Assembly (NCBI GenBank): GCA_013399015.1
Contig: VWZX01002924.1
Location: 442,578-506,577, forward strand
Length of the DNA: 64,000 nt
Source: Galbula dea
Taxonomy: Eukaryota; Chordata; Aves; Piciformes; Galbulidae
Reading direction: 5' to 3'
The first letter of the stretch is position 1. Each line of letters begins with the position of its first letter. The notes beneath the pieces are model-generated. The model ran no database searches. It saw nothing but the letters and a program-made list of their open reading frames with translations, and was not told the DNA's origin. A program made the position numbers and the translations under genes. Shown here one piece after another: positions 34,548 to 43,909 of the stretch.

Positions 34548-36160
34548 TTATTTCCTTTACTTCCTAGCTCAGTATTGATATGAGTTGCCACATATAACCC
34601 AAAATCTGTCACACACACTGATAGTTCATCCATTATTCCTATTTCCAGGGAGACTTCATCTGAACAAACTCTTCCCTTTAAACTCAACCTTTCAATCTGA
34701 TTGCCAATGGACAGTGTCTGTCCTGGACCTCTGAGGTCAAGGAAGGGCCCTTGGAAAAGACTTGCCTTGGCCTTTCAGAGTTGCAGGAGTAAAGGCTGAG
34801 CCTGTTCATGTTTGGTATTGCTTCCATCATCCTTCCCATGGAGAGAAGATAGCCTAGTGGTGATGCTCATTTGAGGTCCACACTGCTTTCATGGCCCTTA
34901 ACTTCTTCCTGCAGGAGGTGTTTTGTTGGTTGGTTGTTTTTTGGTTGGTCTTTTGTTTGGGGTTTCCATTCTGTGGTTCTGTTGGGTTGTTTAACTAATC
35001 AGTCCAGGTTTCCTTCTCTGGCCTTCCCAGTCACAGCTCCTTTGGCAAATCTCACTAGTTCATATTCCATATTTTCCTGAGCCTCTCCTCCAACCCTCTC
35101 CCACCTCCCCTACTGCTGAGATCAGGCACAGATAACTGGGCTGATACTGCCAACTCCTCCTCTTTGCTCTGGCCTTGAGCCATTTGCCTTTGGCTTTATT
35201 CCACCTTTTCCCCCAGCCCTTCCTCTCCCTCTTGCTCAACCTCCTTGCACCTTTCCTCATCTGCACTCTCTTGGCTCCTCAGCTCCTGAAAACATTTGCA
35301 GCTCTTGATTCTTTTGCAGTCTGGCTTACAGAGTTCCTGACTGCACATGGCACTAGGAGCCCAACCTGTCCAACATCCAAACAATCCCATGCTGGGCTTC
35401 AAACTCAGGCTTTTCATCCACCCTTCTTTTCTTTCCTTGCTTTGGGAGTTGTACTTTGTGCTGGGAACCTCTCAACATCATTGCACATTTTCCAAGGCAG
35501 CAAATGGATTCCTGACATCTCTCTGACATGTTCTGCCTGACTGGGCTGGGTTAAAGGTTGGGAAGTAGAAGTCAGTGCTGAACATGGCACCTACAATCAC
35601 TGCACAAACAAGCCAAAGTCCATTTGTTAGCTGGACTTAATTCCACTGATTTAGAACAGCAATTTAGGGGTGATAATGGGTTTAGGATTGGTATCAGTTC
35701 TGGGGAGCCAAAGCCTCAGAGCTGAGCTCCTCTGCAATTCCAAATGACTTCAAAGAAGCAAACCTGGTACTAAACATGAAACCCTCCACATGAGGAACAC
35801 CTAAACAGCCAACTGCTGAGAGGAGCCTGAGCTGAAGTTAAGCATGTGCAGCTTCCCCAGTCCATGGGATGACTTGAACACATGCTCAGAAGTGCTCTTG
35901 GCCATGTTTACTCAGAGCCAGTTAGCAAAGAGTTTCTCCTTCTTCTAACCATTCACCTCCTGCTTGCTCCAGCCACTCTCAACATATCTGAACCAAAACA
36001 TCAGGAAAGACCAGAAGGAAAACTGAGGCAATTTCTTTTCTATTGGAATCCTAGCCATCACTTGTCTCCTGCCATGGAGTCCTCATGGTCCCTGCTTCTC
36101 AGCTTGCTAGGGATGCAAACACACAGCAGGCTGGGAATGGTAGCATCAAGCCTTGTCTTC

Positions 36161-36212
36161 TTACTTGTGTAGGTAGGCATCAAGCCAGAGCTGTCCTCAA
36201 TCCTTCAGAGAG
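36161..36212 (-). pseudogene. FADS1-like exon 12 (nonsense)
   Basis: The acceptor 'tctctcag' is intact. The frame reads SLKD-stop-GQLWLDAYLHK-stop. The family has SLKxSGxLWLDAYLH, so a Ser codon has become TGA at 36197-36199. The natural terminal TAA at 36161-36163 is kept. Confidence 0.93.
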
Positions 36213-36380
36213 CTGAGAGAGAGAAAAAGAATAGGAGAGGTCACAGTCTGCAGAGTTGCTGGTGGGGAGAGGGGAAATGAGGGGTTTGTGTCTTTTTGTG
36301 AAGAGCAAAGCAACTCCTGATGGAGATCCCAGTCCCTCCCACCTCCTCCTGCAGTTTGTTGTCAGGCTGTTTGTACTTAC

Positions 36381-36506
36381 TGCACCATGTCTGCAAAGGC
36401 TGTGAGCAATGGCTTGCACTGCTACTCAAGGCCATGTTTGGCACACAAGGACTTCACCAGAGGAGCCACCTTCCAGTAGTTGTGTCTTGGCATGGTGGGA
36501 AATAGG
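36381..36506 (-). pseudogene. FADS1-like exon 11 (nonsense)
   Basis: The 126-nt exon has an intact acceptor (tgttcacag) and donor (gtaagta). It reads LFPTMPRHNYWKVAPLVKSL, then CAKHGLE, then TAG at 36422-36424 where the family has Tyr, then QCKPLLTAFADMV. The usual PRHNYHK His is Trp. Confidence 0.93.
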
Positions 36507-36547
36507 CTGTGAACAGGAGACAGACAAATGCTCTTGTCCTTCATAAT

Positions 36548-37068
36548 GCTTGAGGACTGGCTGCAGTTCTGGGCACCACAGCATAGGAAAGAGATGAAGC
36601 TACTAGAAGGCATCTAGAGGAGGCTACAAAGATGGTGAAGGGTCTGGAGGGGAAGCCTTCTGAAGAGTGGCTGAGGTCACTTGGTTTGTTCAGCCTGGAG
36701 AAGAGGCTGAGGGGAGACCTTGTTGCTGCCTTCAACATCCTCAGGAGGGGCTGCGGAGGGGCAGGCAATGGTCTCTTCAGTCTTGTGGGTAGTGACAGGA
36801 CTAGAGGTAGTGGCAGGAAGCTGAATCAGGGGGGATTTAGGCTAGACATCAGGAAAAGGTTTCTCACCCAGAGGGTGGTTGGGCTCTGGAACAACCTCCC
36901 CAGGGAGGTGGTCACAGCCCCCAGCCTGGCAGAGTTCAGGAAGCACTTGGACATCACTCTCAGGCACATGGTGTGATTCTTGGGGCACCCTGTGCAGGGC
37001 AGGGAACTGGACCAGATGATCCTGGTGGGTCCTTTCCAGCTCAGAGTGTTCTCTGATTCTATGATGAT
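36548..37068 (+). repeat. CR1 LINE, sense fragment in intron 10 of the pseudogene
   Basis: 'ggactggctgcagttctggg' through 'cagcctggagaagaggctga', 'catcaggaaaaggtttctca' and 'gaactggaccagatgatcct' to 'ttctctgattctatgat'. About 520 bp, opposite in strand to the host gene. Confidence 0.92.
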
Positions 37069-37570
37069 TACCTCCCAGGAGCTGCCCAGCTCACACTGAG
37101 AAAGGTCTCCAGCTTCTCCTTTCCCCTTGGTGTGCTTCTAGCACAACTAACTCCCAAGACTTCCCTGCTTTCCCCCTCTGCTATTTCCCACAGTTGTCTC
37201 TAGCATCTCTGAAGCAACATTTCACCAAACTAGGGGATGTTATAAACTGGAAGAAACTACTTCCCTCCTCCCCTGTCTCCAGAAGTAACCATCTCCATAG
37301 CCTCATCCCTTCAGCCTCATCCTTCTCTATGGATTCATAGATCTTGCCTGTGGTCAATCCTTACCTTTTTTGGGGGTCCAAAGAAGGTTTTTGAATGACA
37401 TTCTAGTTCTCTTTAGGGTTTGCAGTCTTTTGAAAGCCAAATTTCTTGGTGCCCCACAACTATTTGTAGAATTAAGAGCAAAGAAGAATAGAGAAAAGGG
37501 GAACAAAAGAAAACCCAATCTATTTCTAAGAAGAGAGGGAAGAAGATTCTCTCCCAGGGTGTGTACTCAC

Positions 37571-37650
37571 TGGTGTTCAGTCTGGAAGTTCAGAGGTCCA
37601 GTAAACCAGTCATTGAAGAGAGACTGCTCAACATTGCATGTTGCCTGGAG
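37571..37650 (-). pseudogene. FADS1-like exon 10
   Basis: 80 nt with acceptor 'ctctag' and donor 'gtgagt'. It reads LQATCNVEQSLFNDWFTGPL then NFQTEH. The family has FSGHLNFQIEHH, so His has become Pro in the GHLN motif and Ile has become Thr, while the His pair of the third box survives across the splice. Confidence 0.94.
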
Positions 37651-38329
37651 CTAGAGGAAGGGGAAGGAAAGCAGAGTCAGGACAGGTTGCTGACTGCAGC
37701 CTCTCTCCTTTGTCTCAAGAGCCCAAAGTGCTCTGCTACTCTGCTTGGTTGTTCTGAGCTGAGCTTCCTCAAGCCAGGGATCATAATCCCCCTCCAGCTA
37801 TGTGGATCAGCAGATGGAGGTAAACTGGCTACCATGGACCATGGTCAAACTAGGAGTTGGCTTTGTGCTCCTATGAAGGCATGTGGACAGGCAAAAGTTC
37901 CTCCTGGTTCTCCTCCAACCTATGTCTGCAGAGAAAGCAGAGCTGGGAGGGTCCTTCTGGGGTGCTCCTGGAGCTGCTGGGTTCCACTAGGTCTCTCTGC
38001 AAAGAGAGGACACCACAGGGGCATTCTCTGAGGGTGAAGATGGGCAGCAACTCCAGCTCTGCAGCAGTGGAAAAGCTCCAGGACGGAATGATGCAGTAAG
38101 TAGGGAGCTGGATGTGTTTAGGAGATGATGCTGGGACCTAATTTGGATAGGAGGCTGCCCATGAACTTGTCATTATTGTCCTCCTTTACCTTCACTTGAA
38201 TCCCTGCTGTCCTGCTACCCTCCAGTTCCCAGCAGGTTCTCACCCTCTCTGCAGGAGAGGACTTGCTTGGTTTATGGTTGGAGTTTGTACTTGTATGGCC
38301 ACAGTCCTTCAGGATGGCAAATCCCTTAC

Positions 38330-38426
38330 CTGAGCAGACACCCAGTCCAGATTGCTGTCATAGTAAATATCCAGAGGGATATGGTCCTTCTGTGAGACCC
38401 AGAGAAACCAGCTGCTCTCCAGCACC
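38330..38426 (-). pseudogene. FADS1-like exon 9
   Basis: 97 nt with acceptor 'tgcccag' and donor 'gtaagg'. It reads VLESSWFLWVSQKDHIPLDI, then YYDSNLDWVSAQ, against FLESxWFVWVTQMNHIPMxI in FADS1. MNH has become KDH. Confidence 0.94.
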
Positions 38427-39031
38427 CTGGGCAAGCAGAGAAGAGGCCAGAATTCAGCAGAGAGGGAAGCAAGTCAAGGAGGAGCCAAGGAAAGAAGAAC
38501 ATCAGCATAGCCACAACCAGCAGTAACACCTGGAGGAACAGCAACCTTCCTAATCCAGCACCTGGAGGAACTTCCCAACCCTAGGAGAAGTTGCATAATT
38601 CCTTATGAAACTCATGCTCATTTAATATCTGGTTTGTTCTAACACTGCCACAGCCTAGCATGCATCTTGTTTTATCTGCAGCCAAGGAGCAAACTGATTG
38701 GAATCAGTGAGATGCTCCAAGTGGAGACCATGTTGTCCACTCAAGCCAAAGCTGCTGGCTAATTCCTGGGCATCAACAAGTCCAGGCTAAGCTGTTCCTG
38801 TGAAATGGTTCTTCCTCTAGCCCCAACCCCCCCAAGCACTGAGTGTTGCTGTGCAAGGTAAGGATTTCTCAGCTGGGGCAGCACTTAGTAACCTTAGAGG
38901 AGTCAAAAACTAAGCAGAGATAAAAAAGGAGAGATGGCAAAGGAGAACATGGAAATAAGCCAAGAGAAAGGCAGGCACAGATGGAAAGGTTCTGTAGAGG
39001 AAGGTTGAGGAACTTTCTGAAGACAGATCAC

Positions 39032-39129
39032 CTGAGTATAAAATAATAAGCCAGGAGACTCTTTATTTCTAGCAAGGATCCATAAGCAATAAAGAATCTG
39101 ATGTAGAAGGGCAGCAGCCAGGCCAAGTC
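39032..39129 (-). pseudogene. FADS1-like exon 8
   Basis: 98 nt with acceptor 'tggtag' and donor 'gtgatc'. It reads DLAWLLPFYIRFFIAYGSLL, then EIKSLLAYYFIL. The family has DLAWxxxFYxRFFxTYxPLLG, a membrane segment. Confidence 0.92.
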
Positions 39130-39799
39130 CTACCAAAAGCAGAGACAAGAAAAGGAAAAAGAAATCAGACATGACACTTGCTGACATCTTTTCCTAAGCT
39201 TCATGTTCTACAGAGAAGAAAATCCTGCACCTTCAGCTGGATTGGGTTATCTGGAGCAGTCCAAGTCAGCAGGAGCTGCTAACTCATTTTCCTCATGTCT
39301 TGCTGCAGTAGAGATGAACCTGGGCACTCACACCCACTCAGGAAATTAATTAATTAACTTGGTAATTAGCAAATGACTCTGTATGCAGGAGCATGAGTTG
39401 GAGTATCAATCATTCCCCAGGACTTCACAGTGAGCAAGTGCTAGACCAAGGATCTCAAGTGGGCTGGAGGAACAACAGGTCCTATAAATCCACATCCTCC
39501 CCTTCCTGACCCAAACTTCTGCTTCCCAACCCAAAGGGGCCAGAACATTCTGTGGTTCTGCAAATGAGGCAAAGCAGGGAAACCCAACCAGCTTGCATCT
39601 GTTGGTCTTCAAGCTGGAGGCCATCATGGGCTTAGCAGAAAGCATGTAGAGCTACCAACACTGCACCACACTGCCTGTCAGCTTGGGCTGGACTGAGCAG
39701 CAGGGACTGAGCTCTGGGCAGAACCTGGTTCCATGTTCAGAAGCAAGGTTGAAGGCCCACAACTTGACCCTTTCTGGGTTGCATTATGTTCATAAACCA

Positions 39800-39922
39800 G
39801 GTTGGATGTGGCCCTGGGCAAGCTGGTCTAGTGGAAGGTGTCCCTGCCCCTGGCAGAGGGTTGGAACTAGCAGATCTTGAAGGTCCCTTCCAGCCCAAGG
39901 CAGGCTCTGACTCTGAAGCAGC
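39800..39922 (+). repeat. CR1 LINE 3' fragment in intron 7 of the pseudogene
   Basis: 'ggttggatgtggccctgggc' through 'ggaactagcagatcttgaag' to a degraded 3' end. It ends only a few bases from the exon 7 boundary at 39929. Confidence 0.88.
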
Positions 39923-39928
39923 CAATAT

Positions 39929-40005
39929 CACCCAGTACCTCTTGGTGTAAGCAGTGTAAAAGGTGTGCTAGTTGAAGGAGGTGGGAAACAGGAGTGAAGG
40001 AAGAG
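39929..40005 (-). pseudogene. FADS1-like exon 7 (nonsense and donor lost)
   Basis: 77 nt, the expected length, after acceptor 'ctttgcag'. In the frame set by exon 6 it reads LPSLLFPTSFN-stop-HTFYTAYTKRYWV. Aligned with FADS1, P, L, P, F, FY and WV coincide and the stop (TAG at 39968-39970) replaces a Trp. The two bases after the exon are AT, not GT. A GT three bases upstream could serve as a donor with loss of one codon. Confidence 0.85.
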
Positions 40006-40244
40006 CTGCAAAGGAGAAAGGATTGTCACTGGATGTGTGATGGACTGAAGGACACAGCCTGGAAGCTGCTGAACTGTGTTCTCTCTGTGGAACACCCTGA
40101 GAAGCTCTGGCTGCAGAACTCAGCAGGCACCACCACAGACTCCCAGGAAGTATTTTAGGAGCCTGCTGACCTCAAGAGGCAAACCAAAGGTAAGACAAGC
40201 TCTCTGAAGTTTGGTTGAGGACAGCTCTTCAGCAGGACAAGCAT

Positions 40245-40386
40245 GCTGATTCTGGTTAGGATGCTCTGGAGGCCTCTGAGCAACCCCCTCTGGTTGAAGC
40301 TGTCCCTGCCCACTGCAGGGGGGATGGACTAGGTGATCTGTGGAGGTCCCTTCCCACCCAAACTCTTCTATGATACTGTGATTAGT
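40245..40386 (+). repeat. CR1 LINE 3' fragment in intron 6 of the pseudogene
   Basis: 'tctgagcaaccccctctggt' through 'ggatggactaggtgatctgt' to 'cttctatgatactgtgatt'. Confidence 0.87.
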
Positions 40387-40764
40387 GCCTCTGAAGGTTC
40401 TAGGTCTGTCTGATAATCTGATGGTGCTTACAAACCCAAGATCTTTTTAAGCTTCTAGCTAAGGAAGCTAAAGACCAATGAAGCAGCACAGCTTTAAGCT
40501 GAGCTGGGATAAGCATCCCCTCACTCCTTTTTCTACCCTGCACCAAACTTAAGCCATTTGGCTAGAAGTTCTCAGACCAAATCCATGTGTTTCAAGCCAA
40601 GAAGGTCTCAGAAACCTGATCTCACATAGGATCATAGGACAATTCAGGCTGGGAAGAAAAGGACCTCAGGAACTCAGAGCAGGTTACTTAGGGTTTTAAT
40701 CCAGTCAGGTCTCAAGTCCTCCAAGAATGAGGTGCAAACTGGTGATTACTCTAGAGATACTCAC

Positions 40765-40825
40765 TGCTGAAGAAGTACTTGTGTTGGTGATTGTATGGCA
40801 TGTATTTTGTCTTTTTGATCCCAAG
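40765..40825 (-). pseudogene. FADS1-like exon 6
   Basis: 61 nt with acceptor 'tttcacag' and donor 'gtgagta'. It reads LGIKKTKYMPYNHQHKYFFS plus one base. The MPYNHQHKYFF core is the FADS1 form; FADS2 has LPYNHQHEYFF. Confidence 0.95.
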
Positions 40826-41063
40826 CTGTGAAAAGACAGAGAAAAAAAATAGACATTGAGAGGAAAAACTAAGCAGGTTGCTGGTTTCCATCCTTTCTTC
40901 CCCAGAGATGCTCTCCTTGCACACTGCCCACAAGCCTCAGTGCTCCTGGCTGCCTTTGGTGTGCCTGTCCTAGCAGCTCAGATACCTAACATCCCTTTTC
41001 TACAGCCTTTTTCCCTCCACTAGTCTAAACCTTTCCAGCCTTTGGAAAGTCCTTCAGAGAGAA

Positions 41064-41195
41064 ACTGCTAAGCAAGTGTGGTGGAGTCACCACCCCTGGA
41101 GGGATGTTGTCCTAAGGGCCATGGTGGGGGTAGGTTGCTGGTTGGACTTGATGATCTTAGAGGTCTCTTCCAACCTTGATGATTCTGTGTGCCTC
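41064..41195 (+). repeat. CR1 LINE 3' fragment in intron 5 of the pseudogene
   Basis: 'ggtggagtcaccacccctgg' through 'ggttggacttgatgatctta' to 'gatgattctgtg'. It ends about 60 bases from exon 5. Confidence 0.88.
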
Positions 41196-41254
41196 CTGTT
41201 GGCTAGGTTGTTCTTCCCAGCCCCTGGTACATGAGTGCACACACACACATTGAC

Positions 41255-41383
41255 CTCCACAGAGAGTTTCTTCCCCAAAGTAAACAGGAAAGGATGCAGA
41301 TCAAGGTCAGGATCTTTCTGGTAGCAGTTGGGCTTGGCATGGTGCTGGGAGTGCAGCAGGGTCCACCACTTGGCTGATGCTCC
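41255..41383 (-). pseudogene. FADS1-like exon 5
   Basis: 129 nt with acceptor 'aaaccag' and donor 'gtcaat'. It reads GASAKWWTLLHSQHHAKPNC, then YQKDPDLDLHPFLFTLGKKL, then SVE. The length and the tail KDPD..HPF.F.LGK.LSVE are FADS1-like. The second His box HxxHH survives as HSQHH, but WNHMH before it has become WTLLH. Confidence 0.95.
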
Positions 41384-41532
41384 CTGGTTTAGTGAAGGAC
41401 AGAGGAGGAAAAGTACAATGCTTTCAGAGCCAGGTTCTCTCCAGTTCTTCCCCTTCCCCCAGAGCCTTCAAGAACACACATCTACAGAGGGGACATCACA
41501 CCTAAGGAGGTTCTCCAGGGGCAGGTACTCAC

Positions 41533-41634
41533 AATCAAATGGCACATCACCAACTTATGCAGCAAATGGTTCCACTTGGGCTTCCTGAATCCTGAAAGAT
41601 GTCCTAAATCATGTTGTAACCACGAGGCCTGGAC
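41533..41634 (-). pseudogene. FADS1-like exon 4
   Basis: 102 nt with acceptor 'cctcttccag' and donor 'gtgagta'. It reads VQASWLQHDLGHLSGFRKPK, then WNHLLHKLVMCHLI. The first His box HDxGH is intact. The usual GHLK end is CHLI. Confidence 0.95.
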
Positions 41635-41639
41635 CTGGA

Positions 41640-41772
41640 AGAGGAAAAAAGTGAGAAGGTCTCCTCTGAGCCTCCTCCTCCTCAGGCTAACCAAGCCCAC
41701 TTCCCTCAGCTGCTCCTCCTCAGACATTCTCCAGACCCCTCAGCAGCCTTGCTGCCCTTCTCTGGACATGCA
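41640..41772 (-). repeat. CR1 LINE internal fragment abutting exon 4
   Basis: 'gtgagaaggtctcctctgag' through 'ctcaggctaaccaagcccac' to 'tgcccttctctggacatgc'. Read on the minus strand, it ends within about six bases of the exon 4 acceptor. Confidence 0.85.
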
Positions 41773-41777
41773 CACAC

Positions 41778-41859
41778 CTCCCTGGAAGAATCCCAGCCTA
41801 GGCTCAGCTGGAGCTCCCCTCCCTGGAAGAATCCCAGCCTAGGAGCTCCCCACATGCAG
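41778..41859 (+). repeat. 41-bp direct duplication beside a CR1 fragment
   Basis: 'ctccctggaagaatcccagc' begins at 41778 and again at 41819, followed both times by 'ctagg' and related sequence. It lies at the end of the CR1 fragment at 41640-41772. Confidence 0.75.
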
Positions 41860-42010
41860 AATTTCTTCTCTACATCTACCAGAGAACTGTTGTCTTCTAA
41901 TGACAAAGGAAAACCATGCCAGGGAAGGAGACAGAGGTCTACAAAGCTGCTGTACTCTTCCATGTATGAAAGCTGATGCAAGTCCACATGCTGTGGACTT
42001 CTTTGCTTAC

Positions 42011-42208
42011 CTGGGATATGGTCAGCACCACCAGAGAGGCACTGAAGGGCATGAGGGATGTCCCAAAGTAGAAGAGAATGAGCCAAGAAGCAGTATCCAG
42101 CAGGAGGATGTGAGCAAGGTGCAGGAAGAAGAAGAGTTGGTTTGGCTTCAGCAGTCCCATTTTCTCCACAGCAGCATGCAGAGCCCTGAAGTCTCTCACC
42201 AGCACTTC
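42011..42208 (-). pseudogene. FADS1-like exon 3
   Basis: 198 nt, 66 codons, the length of FADS exon 3, with acceptor 'atcccacag' and donor 'gtaagc'. It reads EVLVRDFRALHAAVEKMGLL, then KPNQLFFFLHLAHILLLDTA, then a second hydrophobic stretch ending VLTISQ. It holds the first two membrane helices with no stop. Confidence 0.95.
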
Positions 42209-43266
42209 CTGTGGGATGCACCAGTGTTACATGCTCCTTGTGCCTAGAGGGTAACACTGCAGCCCCAAACCCAAGGACCACTTAAAGGGAGGAAAGAAAG
42301 AGCAAAAAGAAGATCTGGCTGGGCACCTAGTGAACTTTAGCATTGCTCTCCTCCAGCTTCTCTGGTCTTTGCCTAAGCAGAGGAGCAAGCAGCAGCTGTC
42401 AGAGAGCACAATGTCACCTCCAACCTGTAGACTGTATCCTTGATGCTTCTTCCGTCATCCTCAGGGCAGCAGGACAGGGCTCAGGTGGAAGTTAGTTGTA
42501 CAGTGTGTGCATGGACATTTCATGCCACCTTGTGGTAGGTCTTTGAGATGAACTCATCCCTCTTCTGCCACCAGTTCCAACAAGTCAGGATCTGGTTTCT
42601 CTTTACCCTTTCCAAGATGAACAGGGGCAGGCTGAATGCCTCTTTGAAACCAGCACCTCCAGCCCAGCTGGCCTCAGGCTGGGGAGCACTGAGGAAGGAG
42701 GATGGAAGAGAAGAGCACAGCACAGGTGCTAAACCAACCAACCTTTGGCTTTGCAAGTTCTGCAGATGCCTCCCAAGCCTGATTCCTGTCTCTGTGCAAC
42801 CCAAGCCCCAAAGGAGCTTCCAGCCCACTTTCCCAATCCTTCTGGGGACAAGGAGGTCAAATGGACCAGGCTCTGGTGAAGGTCAGCTATGGGATTGAGA
42901 AGCAGGCAAGGCATGGCCACAGGTGGGTGAGAGGGTTCAGGAGGTTCCCTCCTGGGCAGGAGATGTGGCCATGCCACTCTGGGACAGGCAGATTGTTCTG
43001 AGTTGTGTTTCTAATGCCTGAATAACATGGGGCCATGTAACATCTTACCCTTCATTATGCAGTGTGGGAGAAGTCCAGGAATGGGCTAGTAGGAATAGGG
43101 AAAGCAGCCTTGGATGGGGAGAAGCCATGAGGACCATGCAGCCCAGGGAGTATTTCTACTCCAAGACTACTCCTGCTGTGTGGTCTGTGCCCTTCTCATC
43201 AGGTTTCCTTTAATCTAGCTCATTGACTGCTCTTGTGGTGCCACCAGCAATGCTTCTGGGAATGAC

Positions 43267-43370
43267 CTGGAGACAGCTGTGATCTTCATGAGAGCAGAAC
43301 AAGGCTCTGCTGCCCCGTGGGCTAAATCTCTTCATTTGTTTGTTTCCACATCAGAAGGCTGGAAAATCTG
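43267..43370 (-). pseudogene. Possible degenerate FADS1-like exon 2
   Basis: This 104-bp segment sits between an acceptor-like 'ctccacag' and a donor-like 'CAG|gtcatt'. The start resembles the exon 2 coding pattern for D.F.AFH..NK in short stretches only, the frame has early stops, and it is 7 nt shorter than the usual 111. It is the best candidate I found, but may be chance. Confidence 0.3.
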
Positions 43371-43546
43371 CTGTGGAGTAGCAAGACTCCATACCCACCT
43401 GGCCCCCAGCCCCACCAATCCCCCCCCGAAACCACCTCCCAGGCTGCCTCCGCACGATGCTCGCTCGGTACCAACCTCCCTCCTCCTCCCTTCATCCCAA
43501 TCCCAGCCGGTAGCGGACACCTCCCAGCCCCTTGCCGCTCTCTTAC

Positions 43547-43738
43547 CGTGGTATCCTGCCCGGCATGACTGTCGAGGAGCCGAGCTCCCCCCGGGTGTCT
43601 CCGGTAGAAGTGGCTGATGTCGTACACCTTCCTCTCGATCACCGGCCACCGCTCCCGGGCCGCCGGCCCCCGCCCGTTGCTCTCAGCGATCTCCTCCCGG
43701 GTGAAGAACCGCTGCGGCCGCTCTGTTGCCGGATCCAT
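43547..43738 (-). pseudogene. FADS1-like exon 1 (cytochrome b5 domain)
   Basis: The ATG at 43738-43736 opens MDPATERPQRFFTREEIAES. It continues RWPVIERKVYDISHFYRRHP and GGARL, ending GQDTT at donor 'ACG|gtaaga'. The HPGG haem-binding motif of cytochrome b5 is intact. The 64-codon length and the FFTREE start match FADS1. The frame stays open far upstream because of GC-rich repeats, so longer starts are possible, but this ATG fits the family. Confidence 0.93.
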
Positions 43739-43909
43739 ATCCTGGAACACATCCTGATCCTCTGGCCCCATGCAGCCTTGCCGCCATCCTCCTTCCATCC
43801 CTCCCTTCTCCTGCATCTCCAATCCCAGCAGCCCTGGCCCCACCCTTAGCCTCCACCTCCCCGGGAAGGGTGAGACCCTCTGCACCGGCTCCTGGTTCTG
43901 ATCCTGCAC

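Larger units (their letters stand above)
29141..36160. other. Intergenic region between CAT and the FADS1-like pseudogene
   Basis: No gene recognised. It contains CR1 copies at 31.4-31.9, 33.1-33.2 and 34.1-34.5 kb, a 46-bp tandem duplication at 33365-33456 and unique sequence. The two flanking loci are transcribed toward each other across it. Confidence 0.6.
36161..43738 (-). pseudogene. FADS1-like front-end fatty acid desaturase pseudogene (unprocessed)
   Basis: Front-end desaturases have an N-terminal cytochrome b5 domain, membrane spans and three His boxes, and desaturate polyunsaturated acyl-CoA at the ER. Eleven of twelve expected exons are present in order on the minus strand, and their lengths (198, 102, 129, 61, 77, 98, 97, 80, 126 for exons 3-11) fit the vertebrate FADS gene structure as I recall it. 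HPGG of cytochrome b5, HDLGH, HSQHH and QTEHH remain. Residues such as KYMPYNHQHKYFF and PRHNY favour FADS1 over FADS2. It is dead: in-frame stops in exon 7 (39968-39970), exon 11 (36422-36424) and exon 12 (36197-36199), an AT where the exon 7 donor GT is expected, and no intact exon 2. Retained introns show it is not a retrocopy. Whether it is a duplicate or the lineage's only copy cannot be told here. Confidence 0.93.

Noticed and set aside
33998..34687. 229-codon minus-strand frame
   Set aside because: Its central part translates an antisense reading of a CR1 fragment, and the same peptide pattern recurs in the CR1 copies at 52.2 and 55.3 kb.
42600..42690. Another exon 2 candidate after 'ccttcctcag' on the minus strand
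   Set aside because: The acceptor is good, but no frame gives the expected FH..K...LLIGEL pattern.
42813..42898. Alternative exon 2 of the desaturase after 'caatcccatag' on the minus strand
   Set aside because: The 86-bp segment has an acceptor and a possible donor, but translates to ADLHQSLVHLTSL with no convincing match and the wrong length.
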